From the NCBI RefSeq assembly GCF_026151205.1, contig NC_087075.1, positions 1,791,911-1,855,910 of the forward strand: a DNA stretch of 64,000 nucleotides. The letters are read 5' to 3'. The DNA is from Bolinopsis microptera (taxonomy: Eukaryota > Ctenophora > Tentaculata > Lobata > Bolinopsidae). This document shows, in pieces, positions 43,425 through 55,573 of the stretch. Every line of letters begins with the position of its first letter. Positions within the stretch are counted from its first letter, which is position 1. Position numbers and translations under genes: made by a program. The notes beneath the pieces were generated by a model. The model was not told the DNA's origin, made no database searches, and was given only the letters and a program-made list of their open reading frames with translations.

Positions 43425-43765
43425 GACGTTTTACCACTCACTTACAACTTGATAAAAATGAAACAACTAATATTTTATCATTATTTATAATTCATAATGT
43501 ACTTATTATTTTATACACTAGTATAAGAATAATAAAAAGTTATGTTTAATCATTTATATCAGGGAAAATCTTAACATATTTCTGGAAATTTTAGTATATT
43601 TTAAGTCGATTCTCCCGTTCAATTTCGGGTCTAAGATCGTCAAACTAGTGCAGAATTAAGCAAGTTAAGTAGTTTTTATAAGTATTAAATTGAATGTGCT
43701 TTTTATAAAAAATAAATATACTTAAAATGTGTGCATATTTTAATATTTCATCCCTAGCTTAGCAG

Positions 43766-44038
43766 ACGTAAATAAAACAACGTAAATAAAACAACGTAAA
43801 TAAAACAACGTAAATAAAGCAACGTAAATAAAGCAACGTAAATAAAACAACGTAAATAAAACAACGTAAATAAAGCAACGTAAATAAAACAACGTAAATA
43901 AAACAACGTAAATAAAACAACGTAAATAAAACAACGTATATAAAACAACTTAAATAAAATAACGTAAATAAAACAAAGTAAATAAAGAACGTAAATAAAA
44001 AACGTAAATAAAACAACGTCAATAAAACAATGTAAATA
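43766..44038. repeat. 14-bp minisatellite, about 19 units
   Basis: Tandem AACAACGTAAATAA units with AAGCAACG variants, decaying at the right end. All minus-strand frames are open by composition and give hydrophobic repeats of no coding value. Confidence 0.95.
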
Positions 44039-44131
44039 TAGGAGGCCCAGCTGCAGAAAATCCTGTCTATGTCGCGTAAGATCATATTTCCAAGCCAAAT
44101 GATCCATAAGGTGGAATTTGCAAAAACGATT

Positions 44132-44286
44132 TTATGGTTAATGTCAGTCTGCGACCCAAGACATTTATACTGGACCTCCAGGGATCATTATTTCAATAAA
44201 GTACCGCTATAATCTAATTTGATAATTGGAGAAGCAAGAAATAGACAAACAAACTCGGTCTTAACCTCAATGATTAGTTTGTGCAA
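44132..44286. mobile_element. Dispersed about 155-bp element, copy 2
   Basis: Second copy of the element at 39038-39193, in the same orientation. It starts at the same point (TATGGTTAATGTCAG) and ends at TTTGTGCAA. Shared ends in two unrelated contexts define its boundaries. Confidence 0.7.
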
Positions 44287-44689
44287 GGGCCGTCAATAAT
44301 AATAATATAGTGGAAAATGAACATATATGCAACAATAAAAATGCAAATTCGATAAATCTTGGAATTTTTATTTAAAAATAAAGTTGCGGCGAATTACTCA
44401 TTATAATTGTTAGGCTGCAGGCTTTGCTACCCTGTACTCATAGAATAATCCATAACCTTCTAGAATGTTCTGAAATATTTATTTTACTTTTAGTTCAGGA
44501 ACGGTCATCAAAATGAGTTTGTAACAAGGTCGATTATATTTTGTTAAATTTCTAGCTTTCTCTCAGAAAATGAATTTGGCTTTCTATGGGAGGTAATTAG
44601 AATTATTACACTTTCTTCACATTCTCAGATTCAAATAAAAAGCATGCGAGATCACCTGGTCAAATGACCGGGAAACGGAGAACATGACG

Positions 44690-44970
44690 CTCTGGTGACG
44701 TTATAGTCACGTGACCTCCGACCCGATCAATTGGGTTCTGTCTTGGTCAGCTCCCTGTTACCTGACCTTAATTGAGGTGACGTACGACACTTCGTTAATT
44801 CTATAAATGTCTGGAAAGCTGCAAAATTTCACATGCCCAGCACTTAAGATTCTTAAGGAGTTGTGCAAGATGACAATTCATAGAAGCATAGAGGCCGCAG
44901 AATTATGAAGACTACCAGATCCTCGTGGAACTTCAGCGATCCATGATATCACGACAGGCCATACTATAAT
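44690..44970. repeat. Dispersed repeat, inverted relative to 47062 and 58060
   Basis: The stretch around ACCAGATCCTCGTGG and GGCCGCAGAATTATGA is the reverse complement of sequence at about 47062-47335 and 58055-58335, with moderate divergence. It includes CACGTGACC and TGACGT motifs in all copies. Confidence 0.75.
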
Positions 44971-44993
44971 ACAAGTACTACTGGCAGCTGCTG

Positions 44994-45284
44994 ATTTTAG
45001 ATTTTAGATTTTAGATTTCAGATTTCAAATTTCAGATTTCAGATTTCAGATTTCAAATTTCAGATTTCAGATTTCAGATTTCAGATTTCAGATTTCAGAT
45101 TTCAGATTTTATAGATTTCAGATTTCAGATTTCAGATTTCAGATTTCAGATTTCAGATTTCAGATTTCAGATTTCAGATTTCAGATTTCAGATTTCAGAT
45201 TTCAGATTTCAGATTTCAGATTTCAGATTTCAGATTTCAGATTTCAGATTTCAGATTTCAGATTTCAGATTTCAGATTTCAGAT
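44994..45284. repeat. 7-bp tandem repeat (GATTTCA), about 40 units
   Basis: A nearly pure GATTTCA array, with TTTAGATT variants at the left edge and one TTATAGATT interruption at about 45110. Confidence 0.95.
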
Positions 45285-46375
45285 GGCTGCATCATGCATC
45301 AGGTATTTACTCTCATTGCAACTTCCTTTTCTTTTCTTCTTATTCAGGGATATTAGATAGTGATGTTATTTATTATATCGCAACATTATGGTTGTGTACT
45401 GACAGCTGATCAACTCACCTACTTATCAATCCAACTCTGTTTGTTATTCGTCACTGATTGGGTGACGTGATCTGCAGATCACCGTGAGACCCCGGATCTC
45501 ATGGGACCTAGTGGTTGGTGTTAAGCACACGTGCAGCATTTAGAAGTTAATTGGAAGTAACAATTATATTCTTATAAATCAAGAGGCTTGCATATAATGA
45601 ACATATTGACACGGGTGCAGAGTTGAGTCTGTACGGAACCTAGTAGTTTCAGATCCTTGTTTAACTTGCCGTACAGCAAGGTCATCCACTACTTTAGCCC
45701 GGCGAGGCACATAACTCCCTCTAATTATATTCTTATAGCTGCCAGATCAAAGTTAAATTTAAAATATCTGTGCACGAGACCGACTGGCGTGCGAATAGAA
45801 TTTTTATTGATAACAGTAAATTATTCGCAAATAAACTCAGCAGACCCAGAATTCTCTCGCACTAAATTAGATGGAATTAAACTGGAATTAAACTTGAAAT
45901 TACCAAGGAGAACACTAACGGACTCGTTTTGGCTATACATCAATTCATAAATAAGTTCATATATAAAACAAAAGCCGAATAAAAGTATGAAAATAAAATC
46001 TTAAAATTTAACCGCGTTACAATATCACGAAGTGGAAATAAAATCAAATATAATAATTTAAATGCTAATAGAAATTCTGGATGAAGCATGAAGTCTCCGG
46101 TAAAATTTGTTGCGTTTGTGTTAAGATTTTGGATTTGATTAAAATGAATAAGTTCTTTACAATTATCTATAATGTAATTTGATAACCGGTATTGTAAACC
46201 AGTATTTTAATGTAACTGCCAGTATTTTAATGTAACTGCTATTTTTTATTTGCAATGATGCAAGTGCGAAGAACACTGCCATCTCCACGGAACTACCGCT
46301 GTAAAGACTCACTACAAAAGGCGAGCGCACCATCTACTCGGGGCCTTTTTCCAGTCATCGGGTTGTGCTCCGCTT
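45285..46375. other. Spacer with dispersed-repeat fragments
   Basis: No supported gene. The 97-codon plus-strand open stretch at 45657-45950 overlaps repeat sequence shared with 42700-42800 and has no recognisable motif. Confidence 0.3.
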
Positions 46376-46739
<364 letters not shown>

Positions 46740-47888
46740 CGTATTATTTTCATCCCTTCAACCGTACCAATATGATGATGTTAAGATTAGTTCATACTAT
46801 TTAGCTCTATAGGTCAAAGTTCTGTCCTAACCAGTAGTCCCTATTAATCGCCTTCCATCCTCATACAACCGCCGCCACCTTACTTAGGGTAAACGGACTT
46901 TCGCTATGATAATTTATTCATGTTGTTGTTCACATTGAATACACTATATTACCATATCCTTTTTTTACTTGTTTTACTTGGTTATCTTCCAGATATAAAT
47001 TCACCAACATTTTTTAAGTCGATAATTGCAATAGAAGTTCCTTTCCTAAAATGTATCTTGTACTATAGGGCCTGTCATGATATCATGGATCGCTTAAGTT
47101 CCACGAGGATCTGGTAGTCCTCATAATTCTGCGGCCTCTATGGATCGTCATCTCGCACAACTCTTTAAGAACCTTGTGAGTTTGGCATGTGAAAATTAGC
47201 AGCCTTCCAGACATGTATTGGGTTAGCAAGGTGTCGTACGTCACCTCAAGATCGGGTGACAGATTGGATCTGAGGTCACGTGATTATGAGCCTGAGGTCA
47301 CGTGACTATGACGTCACCAGAGCTTTCAAGCTCTCTTTGACTTTGTTCCATATCCAATACTTAATGCTTACTTTATGCTTACAAGCACTAACAGATGTTT
47401 TTCGCCAATCTACTTTAAGTTCATACCAGCGATCAAATTTTTAAACATTTTTAAAAAATGTGACAATGACTAGTGTATGTAGTACAACTACAAAGATGCT
47501 GATATCCTGGTACGCACAAAACATCTACTTTGGTAATATTTTCAGATAAATTTCTATTTGATCTTCACAGTTTGAAGCTTTTGCGACTAGCGATGTAGCA
47601 GGACTAGCGATGTAGTAATTATTCTACTAATAATATTCATCCTGTTTATTTCAATATAATTTGTCTCAATATTTAGACATTAAACGGAGAATTGTTTGAT
47701 GCTAATACTAATGTCATAAGTCTGATAAAAATAAAAATTGTGACGCGCCTTGTGATTAATTTATCAGAATCTCATGATATCACGATCTGAGGCTAAGGGG
47801 CTGAGTCAGAGCCTAGAGGTTCACTGGGACCGGGGGAAGAAAGCCTTGTGCAAAATGATCTAACACTGTGGGTGGATATCTTCATAGC
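46740..47888. repeat. Segmental duplication, copy 1
   Basis: About 1.15 kb nearly identical, in the same orientation, to 56825-58906 (continued at 60008-60053) after removing the insertions in the second copy. It starts at the edge of the CT tract. Non-coding as far as I can see. The inner 47062-47335 is also repeated in inverted form at 44690. Confidence 0.85.
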
Positions 47889-47984
47889 TATTGTGAATAA
47901 AGTAATTCTTGTATAATAGCTGTGCAACTGATTAGTGTCTGATGGAGGGCGAGGGGGTCTTAAACGGCTGAAAGTTGGGTTATA

Positions 47985-48250
47985 TTGAAACATGTGGCAC
48001 TTGCGGCACTCACATGTGGCACTTGTGGCACTATCATATGTAGCATGTGGCACTCACATGTGGCACTTGCAGCACTCATGTGGCACTTGCGGCACTATAT
48101 GTAGCATGCGGCACTAGTGGCACTCACATGTGGAACTTGCGGCACTATCATATGTAGCATGCGGCACTAGTGGCACTCACATGTGGCACTTGCAGCACTA
48201 TCATATATAACATGCAGCACTAGTGGCACTCACATGTGGCACTTACGGCT
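47985..48250. repeat. Complex tandem repeat built on TGGCACTTGCGGCACT
   Basis: Irregular tandem array of 9-12 bp words (CATGTGGCACTTG, CGGCACTA, TCATATGTAGCATG) arranged in larger blocks of about 60-70 bp. Non-coding. Confidence 0.9.
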
Positions 48251-48734
48251 CCAATATGCTGCATAGTTAGGTACAATACTGCTTTTTTTGCAAGAATCAT
48301 CAACTGAACTGGTTGCAACTTCAACTTTAAGTTATAAAATTGATTTTTACGATAATATCGTGAAATCTAATTCTGCCCCATTCATACTGCAATTCAGCAA
48401 TCATAAATAACGCTAAAGACGATATTAATTTGTTTAATGATTGCAATCATAGTATGGCTTGTTAAGCTTGAATTGATCAGTGTTCTTATTATATATATCA
48501 TGTCCGTCCAAGTTAAAGTCTGTTGAATTTTTTCAAAAATGTTTCCAATTCGAACTTTTTGTCTAGAATATGACAACTATGAGAACTTTATTGTACCGTA
48601 AGTTAACGACGGAAAGGTTCTGAGGTTCTCGTTGGTCTGCCGGAGGCACAGAAAACTTTTCTAGTATATGATGTTTTCAAGGGTGACTTGACGGAAAAAG
48701 TCAACGAAATTATGGCACTCAACAACATAGTTCA
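48251..48734. other. Spacer up to the retrotransposon insertion site
   Basis: AT-rich; no gene recognised. Confidence 0.3.
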
Positions 48735-48739
48735 TGAGT

Positions 48740-48857
48740 GAAGTATAAGTAAAACTCTTTGTTCATTTAGACTTAATCACACTGAGGTTAAAACATTCTG
48801 AAACATTATAAACATTAGTATTAAAATAACTGAAACAAATAAACAAGAAATATAACA
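48740..48857 (-). repeat. 3' LTR (lower coordinate)
   Basis: Short LTR, TGAAGTATAAG to AATATAACA on the plus strand. It is identical by eye to the copy at 56566-56684. The neighbouring CTCCCC on the plus strand is the polypurine tract of the element. Confidence 0.9.
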
Positions 48858-48911
48858 ATCTCCCCGAATAAATAAACACAATAGTCGGATCCCAACCGTT
48901 CTAAAAGGCTA

Positions 48912-51900
48912 TCTCGTTAGCTTTTCGTGTTAAAAGCGATTTCTCAACGGTTATCACCTCTCTAGATGATTCTTAAAACATTTGGACTTCATTGCATTTT
49001 TGAAATAAATGCAATGAGGGCGTTTTCGGCCACACCCCTTTTCAGGGTTTCGCGGTCACTCGAATTTTTGTATTTCAGCCCAGGAAGGTCTTAAAGACTA
49101 TTCCGATACACCAAAATGTGCCTAATAGCCACATTTATATACAACTTATGAAGCAACATATACCTTTAAATGCTTCGTTTCGAAAATATGGCCGAAAAAC
49201 GGTTTTTGGCTTGACGCAGTTCATAATTTCCGTCATTTTTGGCATTTTCGCCTAGGAAGGTCGCAGAGACTATTCTGATACACTAAAATGTACATAATAG
49301 CCACATTTATATACAACTTATGAAGCAACATATACCCTAAAAGGCTTACTTTCGGAAATGTGGCTGAAAAACGAATTTTTGCCGAGCGAACAATGACATT
49401 ATTCACAAATGGGCTATTGGACTGTTAACTAAAAAGGTCTTAAAGAAGATTCATGATGAACATAGCATTTGTCACAAGATGTAAGATGACTCACTTTGTG
49501 TCCAGAAACACCTACAAAAATTGGAGAATGATCTACTTTATTGGGCATCTCTCTTAATGCTTTAATGGGCCAGGACAGCAGCATATTTGTGTCTTACGAA
49601 AGGGCAATTTTTCAAAATTACGGTTTCTTAAGGTCAAAGGATCGGGTGCTAACAGCAAATTGTTCGCAATTGCCGACATATGTACATCATATACTCAAAA
49701 ACGCTCACTTTAGGAGTCGTTAGTAAATAACTACTACATGATTTGTGACAACCCCAACAATTTTTCCTTGGCACCAATTTGAATAAAATGTGTTGACCAA
49801 AATTCAACTTCAAACTTTTTATTTATATTCATGCCATGAAACCATGATATATGTACCAAGAATACCGCACCTAAAATAAATCGGCACTGGATCCGGGCCA
49901 GATTGTTGCTTGACAGCTGACCAGTACCCCACTTTAAGTGCCTCGACCAATGTTGATCTGTAATTCCTGGATTGAGATCTGTTGGCCGCAGTTTAATTTA
50001 GTTAATTTCCTATAATACCGCAGTGGTATGGTTCTCACTTCAGAATGACCCCATATTCTTTTTTTTGGTCGCATAGATTTTCCCATTGTATGATAATGCG
50101 TGTCATTCCCTCGTTTTTTAATCAAGTGGTGACTGGCTAGTTCTTCTGTTATTACAGCTGCCTCGAGATCTTATCTGGGGCATGGGCACTAACTAAGAAC
50201 ATTAGAACTGTAATTCTAGAACCTCATATTACGGTTACTTGGCAGAATAGCATTAGCAGGGTTCGAGATTTGACTGAGGGCATTCAGGTAACATACCAGG
50301 TTCATATCACCAGCTGAGGTGGATCTTAATTTCGGCATGCAATGCCTTTAAATAAGTTATAAGCTTATAGTAGGATCACGGGGTTTATATAATAGAAGGT
50401 CTCGAGATGCTGATTTAGCTATTTAGGTTTCACATGTGAAATTTTTCCAGCTTTGGGTAAAGTGGATTTTAGAGCGGGGAGGGGGTCTAAATGACCAAAA
50501 TCTGAACGATCTCTTACTTACGGGGCACTAGTACTACGGGACAAGGGACGGATATCGGGCCTAGTAGCTGTTTTTTAATGAGAGGCTGGGGTATGGACCT
50601 AGATGGTCAACGTGAGGATAGCATGAGGATTTAGGATGCTCTGCCTGCCTTTCGTGGGGTCTTGTAACCCCGAAAGCTGGTATATCTTATCTAAATTAAC
50701 CTTGGTTAAATCCCGTGCTGTTTCGAATATATCATTAGATTTATAGGTCCAATATCAAGCAAAAAGTCTGATCTCCGGTACTGATGTTACACTTACATGA
50801 TCTCCGACGCAATGATCTCCGAAGTCCGATCTTAAAGTTGGATCTCAGAGCCAAAAAGAGGAACCTACGCCTTGGTTCCTCTCTTTGAGAGTCAAACAGG
50901 AAATTCGGTGTTATCAACTCAAACTCGGATTCGTAGCACAATTGAAAAACCAAACAATAAAAATCTGAATGAATTTCCCGAAATCCTAAAATTAATATCA
51001 GGTTGTATTCGATTCAGTGGCCCAAACTCCAGTTTGGGCTTACGAGACTTAAGTTCAAGTCGCTGAACACTTTGATTAAGCATAATCCTTGTCTAGTTGG
51101 AGTTTTCGCACATCATGCATCTACTAATCACTCCTAAACTGAGAGTTTTAGAGTCGAATCTCGAACCCTGCCATTCAGTCAAGTAATCTTAATCTGAAGT
51201 TCTAGAATTACAGTTCTAGTGTTCTAGTACTAATGCATTAGTGCCCTAGATAAGATCTCGAGGCAGCTGTAATAACAAAAGAGCTAGCTAGTAACCACTT
51301 GATTAAAAAACGAGGGAATGACACACATTATCATACGATGGGAAAATCTATGCGAACCAAACCACTGCGGTATTACTATTTAAATGGTAAATGAGCTAAA
51401 TTAAACTGCAGCCAACAGATCTCAATCCAGCCATTACAGACCAATATTGGTCGAGGCAGTGAAGTCAATTATAATTATAAAGTGGGGAACTGGTCAGCGG
51501 TCAAGCAACAATATGGTTTTATGGAATAAATAAATTAAAAGTTGAATTTTGGTCATTACATTTTTGGCTAAATTGGTGCCAATGAAAAATTGTTGGAGTT
51601 TTCACAAATCAAACTTATTTACTAATCACTCCTAAAGTGAACGTTTTTGAGTATATGATGTGCATGAGTCGGCAATTGCAAATAATTTGCTGTTAGCAAC
51701 TGACCCTTTGACCTTTACTTTGACCTTTACTAAAGAAACCGTAATTTAGAAAAATTGCCCTTTCGTAAGACACAAATATGCTGCTGTCCTGGCCCATTAA
51801 GAGAGATGCCCAATAAAGTAGATTATTCTACAATTTTTGTGAGTGTTTCTGGACACAAAGTGAGTCATCTTACATCTTGTGACAAATGCTATATTCCTCA

Positions 51901-52440
51901 TGAGTCTTCTTTAAGACCTTTAGTTAACAGTCCAATAGCCCATTTGTGAATAATGTCATTGTTCGCTCAGCAAAAATTCGTTTTTCAGCCACATTTCCGA
52001 AAGTAAGCCTTTTAGGGTATATGTTGCTTCATAAGTTGTATATAAATGTGGCCATTATGTACATTTTAATATATCAGAATAGTCTCTACGACTTTCCTAG
52101 GCGGAAATGCCAAAAATCACGGAAATTATGAACTGCGTCAAGCCAAAAACCGTTTTTTGGCCATAATTCCGAAACGAAGAATTTTAAGGTATATGTTGCT
52201 TCATAAGTTGTATATAAATGTGGCTATTAGGCACATTTTGGTGTATCGGAATAGTCTTTAAGACCTTCCTGGGCTGAAATACAAAAATTCGAGTGACCGC
52301 GAAACCCTGAAAAAGGGTGTGGCCGAAAACGCCCTCATTGCATTTATTTCAAAAATGCAATGAAGTCCAAATGTTTTAAGAATCATCTAGAGAGGTGATA
52401 ACCGTTGAAAAATCGCTTTTAACACGAAAAGCTAACGAGA
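48912..52440. mobile_element. Large foldback (palindromic) element nested in the retrotransposon
   Basis: Left end TCTCGTTAGCTTTTCGTGTT and right end its reverse complement. Pairing continues inward, with indels, through 48912-50330 against 51120-52440: for example TTGCATTTTTGAAATAAATG at both sides, the CAACATATACC segment, and AGATCTTATCTGGGGCATG against its diverged partner. A small palindrome (AAAGAGGAACC / GGTTCCTCTCTTT) lies near 50856-50886. No transposase is recognisable; the open stretches inside are short. Arms of about 1.4-1.7 kb make this a very large foldback element. No clear target duplication. Confidence 0.85.
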
Positions 52441-52867
52441 TTCCGTTTCGTCCCTGACTACAACTACAAAATCAAGATCGAAAAGTGATCCCGTGCGCGT
52501 GCGCGCGCAAAGTTTAAAACAGAAGTGCTTACAAAAACTTTGACCTAAGATGGCGTCCTAGAGTAGACCCTTTCAAAGTGCCAATTTAAAATGTGCACGG
52601 CACAAAATATAAATTACCTTCCTAACACAGGTTCTAAGAATAATGCCGATTTCCCTACTCGGGTAAAAATTCAATTAAACCTCCGACAGGCTAAATATAA
52701 TAAATACGTCAGTCACGCTCTAATGAACGGAATACAAAACAATCAGAATTCAATTCTAATAAAGAGAAAAACATCTACTTCGGAAATACCCAATTCAGGT
52801 GAATATGAAACATGAATGTGAAACATAAGTATGAAACGTAAATATGAAAACCGTGAATATGAAATGT

Positions 52868-55573
52868 TTACTGATAGCCAGAGTTACTAGACGTGCTATC
52901 AGGTGATGGATACAACACTGTGGGAGTTCTGTCTCTACCAGATCTACGCAGTCTTATAGGATTGTCAATAGTTTTGGTTACAGCCTCATTATTACTTTCG
53001 TTTTCATTTATCACATTATCTGAAGGCACAATACTGTCATGAACATCGGAAGTCACAATATTGTCATAAGCATTAGGCCGGGAATCATCACCAATAGGAG
53101 CTAGGTGTTTATTGGAGACCGTCAGCTCTACCCCTTCTCCAGTTCTGACATGACTGGTGTTAGGATTGACGTCCAGAAGCTCCACTTCTTCTACGAGAGG
53201 ATCGTACTTTGATCGATTGGTGTGACGTTTCATTAGTGCTTTAGAGTTATCTGTTAGCCACCCAGGAAGAGAGCTACCAGTTGTTGATTTACGAGGAAAA
53301 TTAAACACACGTTCGTGAGGGGTATCGTTAGTTGCAGTGCAGAGGAGGGACCGTATAGAATGTAAAGCATCAGTAATCACCTGCTCCCAAAGTTTTAGTG
53401 GAAGTTTTCTCGTCCTTAAGGCTAATTGTACAGCCTTCCACACTGTTCCATTGTATTTCTCCACTTGACCGTTTCCTTGGGGATTAAAACGTGAAGAACG
53501 GCTTGTAGCAATGCCTTTTTCTAGTAGCCATTTCTTGAGTTCTGCAGACATGAACCCACTACCCTGATCGGAGTGAATGAAGGACGGCATGCCAAATACT
53601 CCAAAGATTGACGTTAGACAGCTTTTGACAGAATCGGTGGAAGTGTCGGTACAGGGAAAAGCAAAGGGATAGCGAGAATATTCATCTACGATAGTGAGGA
53701 TGAATTTGTTTTTCGTGTTTGTTGGGAGTGGTCCCTTGAAATCCAGGTTCAAACGCTCAAATGGGGCCGTAGCTTTTATAAGATGCTGGGGCTGTTGAGG
53801 TTTAAAATAGCGTGGCTTAACCTCGGCACAATCCCTGCAGGATCTTGTCATTTTCTTAATATCTTCCACAGAGAAAGGAAGATTCCGAGAGCGAACAAAG
53901 TGAGACATACGCGTTACTCCTGGATGGCAAAGCTGATCATGTAAGGCTTTTAGACTAGTGATCGCTGAGCAATGAGGATACACTAATCGAGATAAAGCAT
54001 CGGCTGGAAGGTTATCTTTTCCAGGCCTGTGCATAATGTCAAATGCATAAGGCGAAAGCTCAATCCTCCAACGGGCTATTTTATCGTTCTTAATTTTACC
54101 ATGGTTTAAGAGACCGAACATGAAGGAAACTGACTGTTGATCCGTGATGACAGTGAATTGGGACCCTAGGAGGTAGTGTTTCCATTTATGAATTGCCTCC
54201 ACGATAGCGTAAGCTTCTTTCTCTACTGAGTGATGATTGCGCTCTGATGAGTTAAGAGTTCTGGAAAAGAATGCAATCGGTCGAGTGGATTGACAGAGAG
54301 TAGCGCCAATTGCATAGTCTGATGCATCCGTTTCTAGAGTAAAAGGAAGATTAGGATCAGGCGTGGCCAGGACAGCTTTGGCAATTTCAGATTTTAACAG
54401 TTGAAATGCTTTTATCTGTTTGTCATTGAGAGGAAATGAAGTGACATGAGACAGGGGGTGAATCTTGTCTGAAAAGTTCTTGACCCACCTAGAGTAATGA
54501 GCGAACAAGCCAAGTACACTCTTTAGGGATTTGTCATTGTTGGGTGCAGGCATACCCAGGAGAGGTTGTATTCTGTCAGGATCGGGCTTTATGGAATTAT
54601 GACTAACAAGATATCCAAGAAGCTTAATCGAAGTGACCCCGGACACTGTTTTACTATCATTAAATTCAAGATTGTACTTAGCAGCAGCTGTAAGGAATTC
54701 TGCTAGGTTATTATCATGCTCCTCCTTAGTCATGCCTACGATGGTGATATTATCAACATATACGTATACACCAGATAGGTGTTCTGCAGCTATGATATCG
54801 TTGACAGTTCTTTGAAAGGCAGACACTCCGTTAGTCACCCCGAAAGGGATAAACATGAAACAGTAGAGCTTACCATCAGCTTCGAAAGCGGTATATTCTT
54901 GCTCGTCTTCGGCAATAGGGACCTGGTGGTAAGCAGATGAGAGATCAAGTGTACTGTAGTACTTGCGCTTTGAGATATCTTCTACCATCTCGTCGATTCG
55001 AGGGACTGGATAAGCATCCAATTTAGTAAATCTGTTTATCGTTTGGGAGTAATCGATGACAAGGCGTTTCTTGTGATTCTCATTCCCTTGGTGGACCAGG
55101 ACCTGGGCTCTCCATGGAGACTCGCACTCTTTAATGATTCCTGCTTCTAGCAGCTTTTTAACCTCGACTCTGATAAATGTTTTATCAATGTTAGAATATC
55201 TCCTTGATTTGATACTTATAGGGTGGCTGTCTCCCTCTAATTGTCCAAAGAGCTTAGGTGTTTTGATGAGACAAGCAGCTGCAGATACAATAGTAGGAGG
55301 TTTGTGGCCTCCAAACTCCAATGTCACGGATTTGTAATCAGAAAGGATATCTAGTCCTATGATCATATCAGCACATAAGTCCTTCATTACCACAATCGTT
55401 TGATTTGGTAATAATTCACCATGAACATCTACTGTACAGTGACCGACAGGATGAGAGATGTGGGATGAAGAGGCCATACTGACAGGTGCATGGTCTCCGC
55501 GATTAATGTCCCATTGATGCTTCCGGACACTGGCATTACTGAGAAAAGTTGCTGAACTTCCAGAATCTACCAA
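52868..55573 (-). CDS. pol: Ty3/gypsy-type pol polyprotein (protease, reverse transcriptase, RNase H, integrase)
   Basis: 901 codons from the first Met, though the frame is open upstream (TRVLVNGRELDALVDSG), so protease starts before it and pol is probably expressed as a gag-pol fusion by a -1 shift in the overlap. In order: aspartic protease DSGSSATF; reverse transcriptase with LVIDYSQTINR, STLDLSSAYHQVP (motif A) and VYVDNI at the catalytic motif; RNase H with LETDASDYAIG, EKEAYAIV and TDQQS; integrase with an HHCC zinc region (HDQLCHPG, CRDCAEVKP), the first Asp in LDFKGPLP, the second in HSDQGSGF and the Glu in GQVEKYN. The C-terminal tail is rich in Asn, Asp and Ser. The YVDN in place of YxDD is unusual. 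No stops or frameshifts. It moves the element by copying RNA into DNA. Confidence 0.93.
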   Translation of the reverse strand: MVDSGSSATFLSNASVRKHQWDINRGDHAPVSMASSSHISHPVGHCTVDVHGELLPNQTIVVMKDLCADMIIGLDILSDYKSVTLEFGGHKPPTIVSAAACLIKTPKLFGQLEGDSHPISIKSRRYSNIDKTFIRVEVKKLLEAGIIKECESPWRAQVLVHQGNENHKKRLVIDYSQTINRFTKLDAYPVPRIDEMVEDISKRKYYSTLDLSSAYHQVPIAEDEQEYTAFEADGKLYCFMFIPFGVTNGVSAFQRTVNDIIAAEHLSGVYVYVDNITIVGMTKEEHDNNLAEFLTAAAKYNLEFNDSKTVSGVTSIKLLGYLVSHNSIKPDPDRIQPLLGMPAPNNDKSLKSVLGLFAHYSRWVKNFSDKIHPLSHVTSFPLNDKQIKAFQLLKSEIAKAVLATPDPNLPFTLETDASDYAIGATLCQSTRPIAFFSRTLNSSERNHHSVEKEAYAIVEAIHKWKHYLLGSQFTVITDQQSVSFMFGLLNHGKIKNDKIARWRIELSPYAFDIMHRPGKDNLPADALSRLVYPHCSAITSLKALHDQLCHPGVTRMSHFVRSRNLPFSVEDIKKMTRSCRDCAEVKPRYFKPQQPQHLIKATAPFERLNLDFKGPLPTNTKNKFILTIVDEYSRYPFAFPCTDTSTDSVKSCLTSIFGVFGMPSFIHSDQGSGFMSAELKKWLLEKGIATSRSSRFNPQGNGQVEKYNGTVWKAVQLALRTRKLPLKLWEQVITDALHSIRSLLCTATNDTPHERVFNFPRKSTTGSSLPGWLTDNSKALMKRHTNRSKYDPLVEEVELLDVNPNTSHVRTGEGVELTVSNKHLAPIGDDSRPNAYDNIVTSDVHDSIVPSDNVINENESNNEAVTKTIDNPIRLRRSGRDRTPTVLYPSPDSTSSNSGYQ

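Noticed and set aside
43740-44107. Hydrophobic multi-span membrane protein (FYLRCFIYVV repeats)
   Set aside because: All minus-strand frames of the 14-bp satellite give it; no unique domain.
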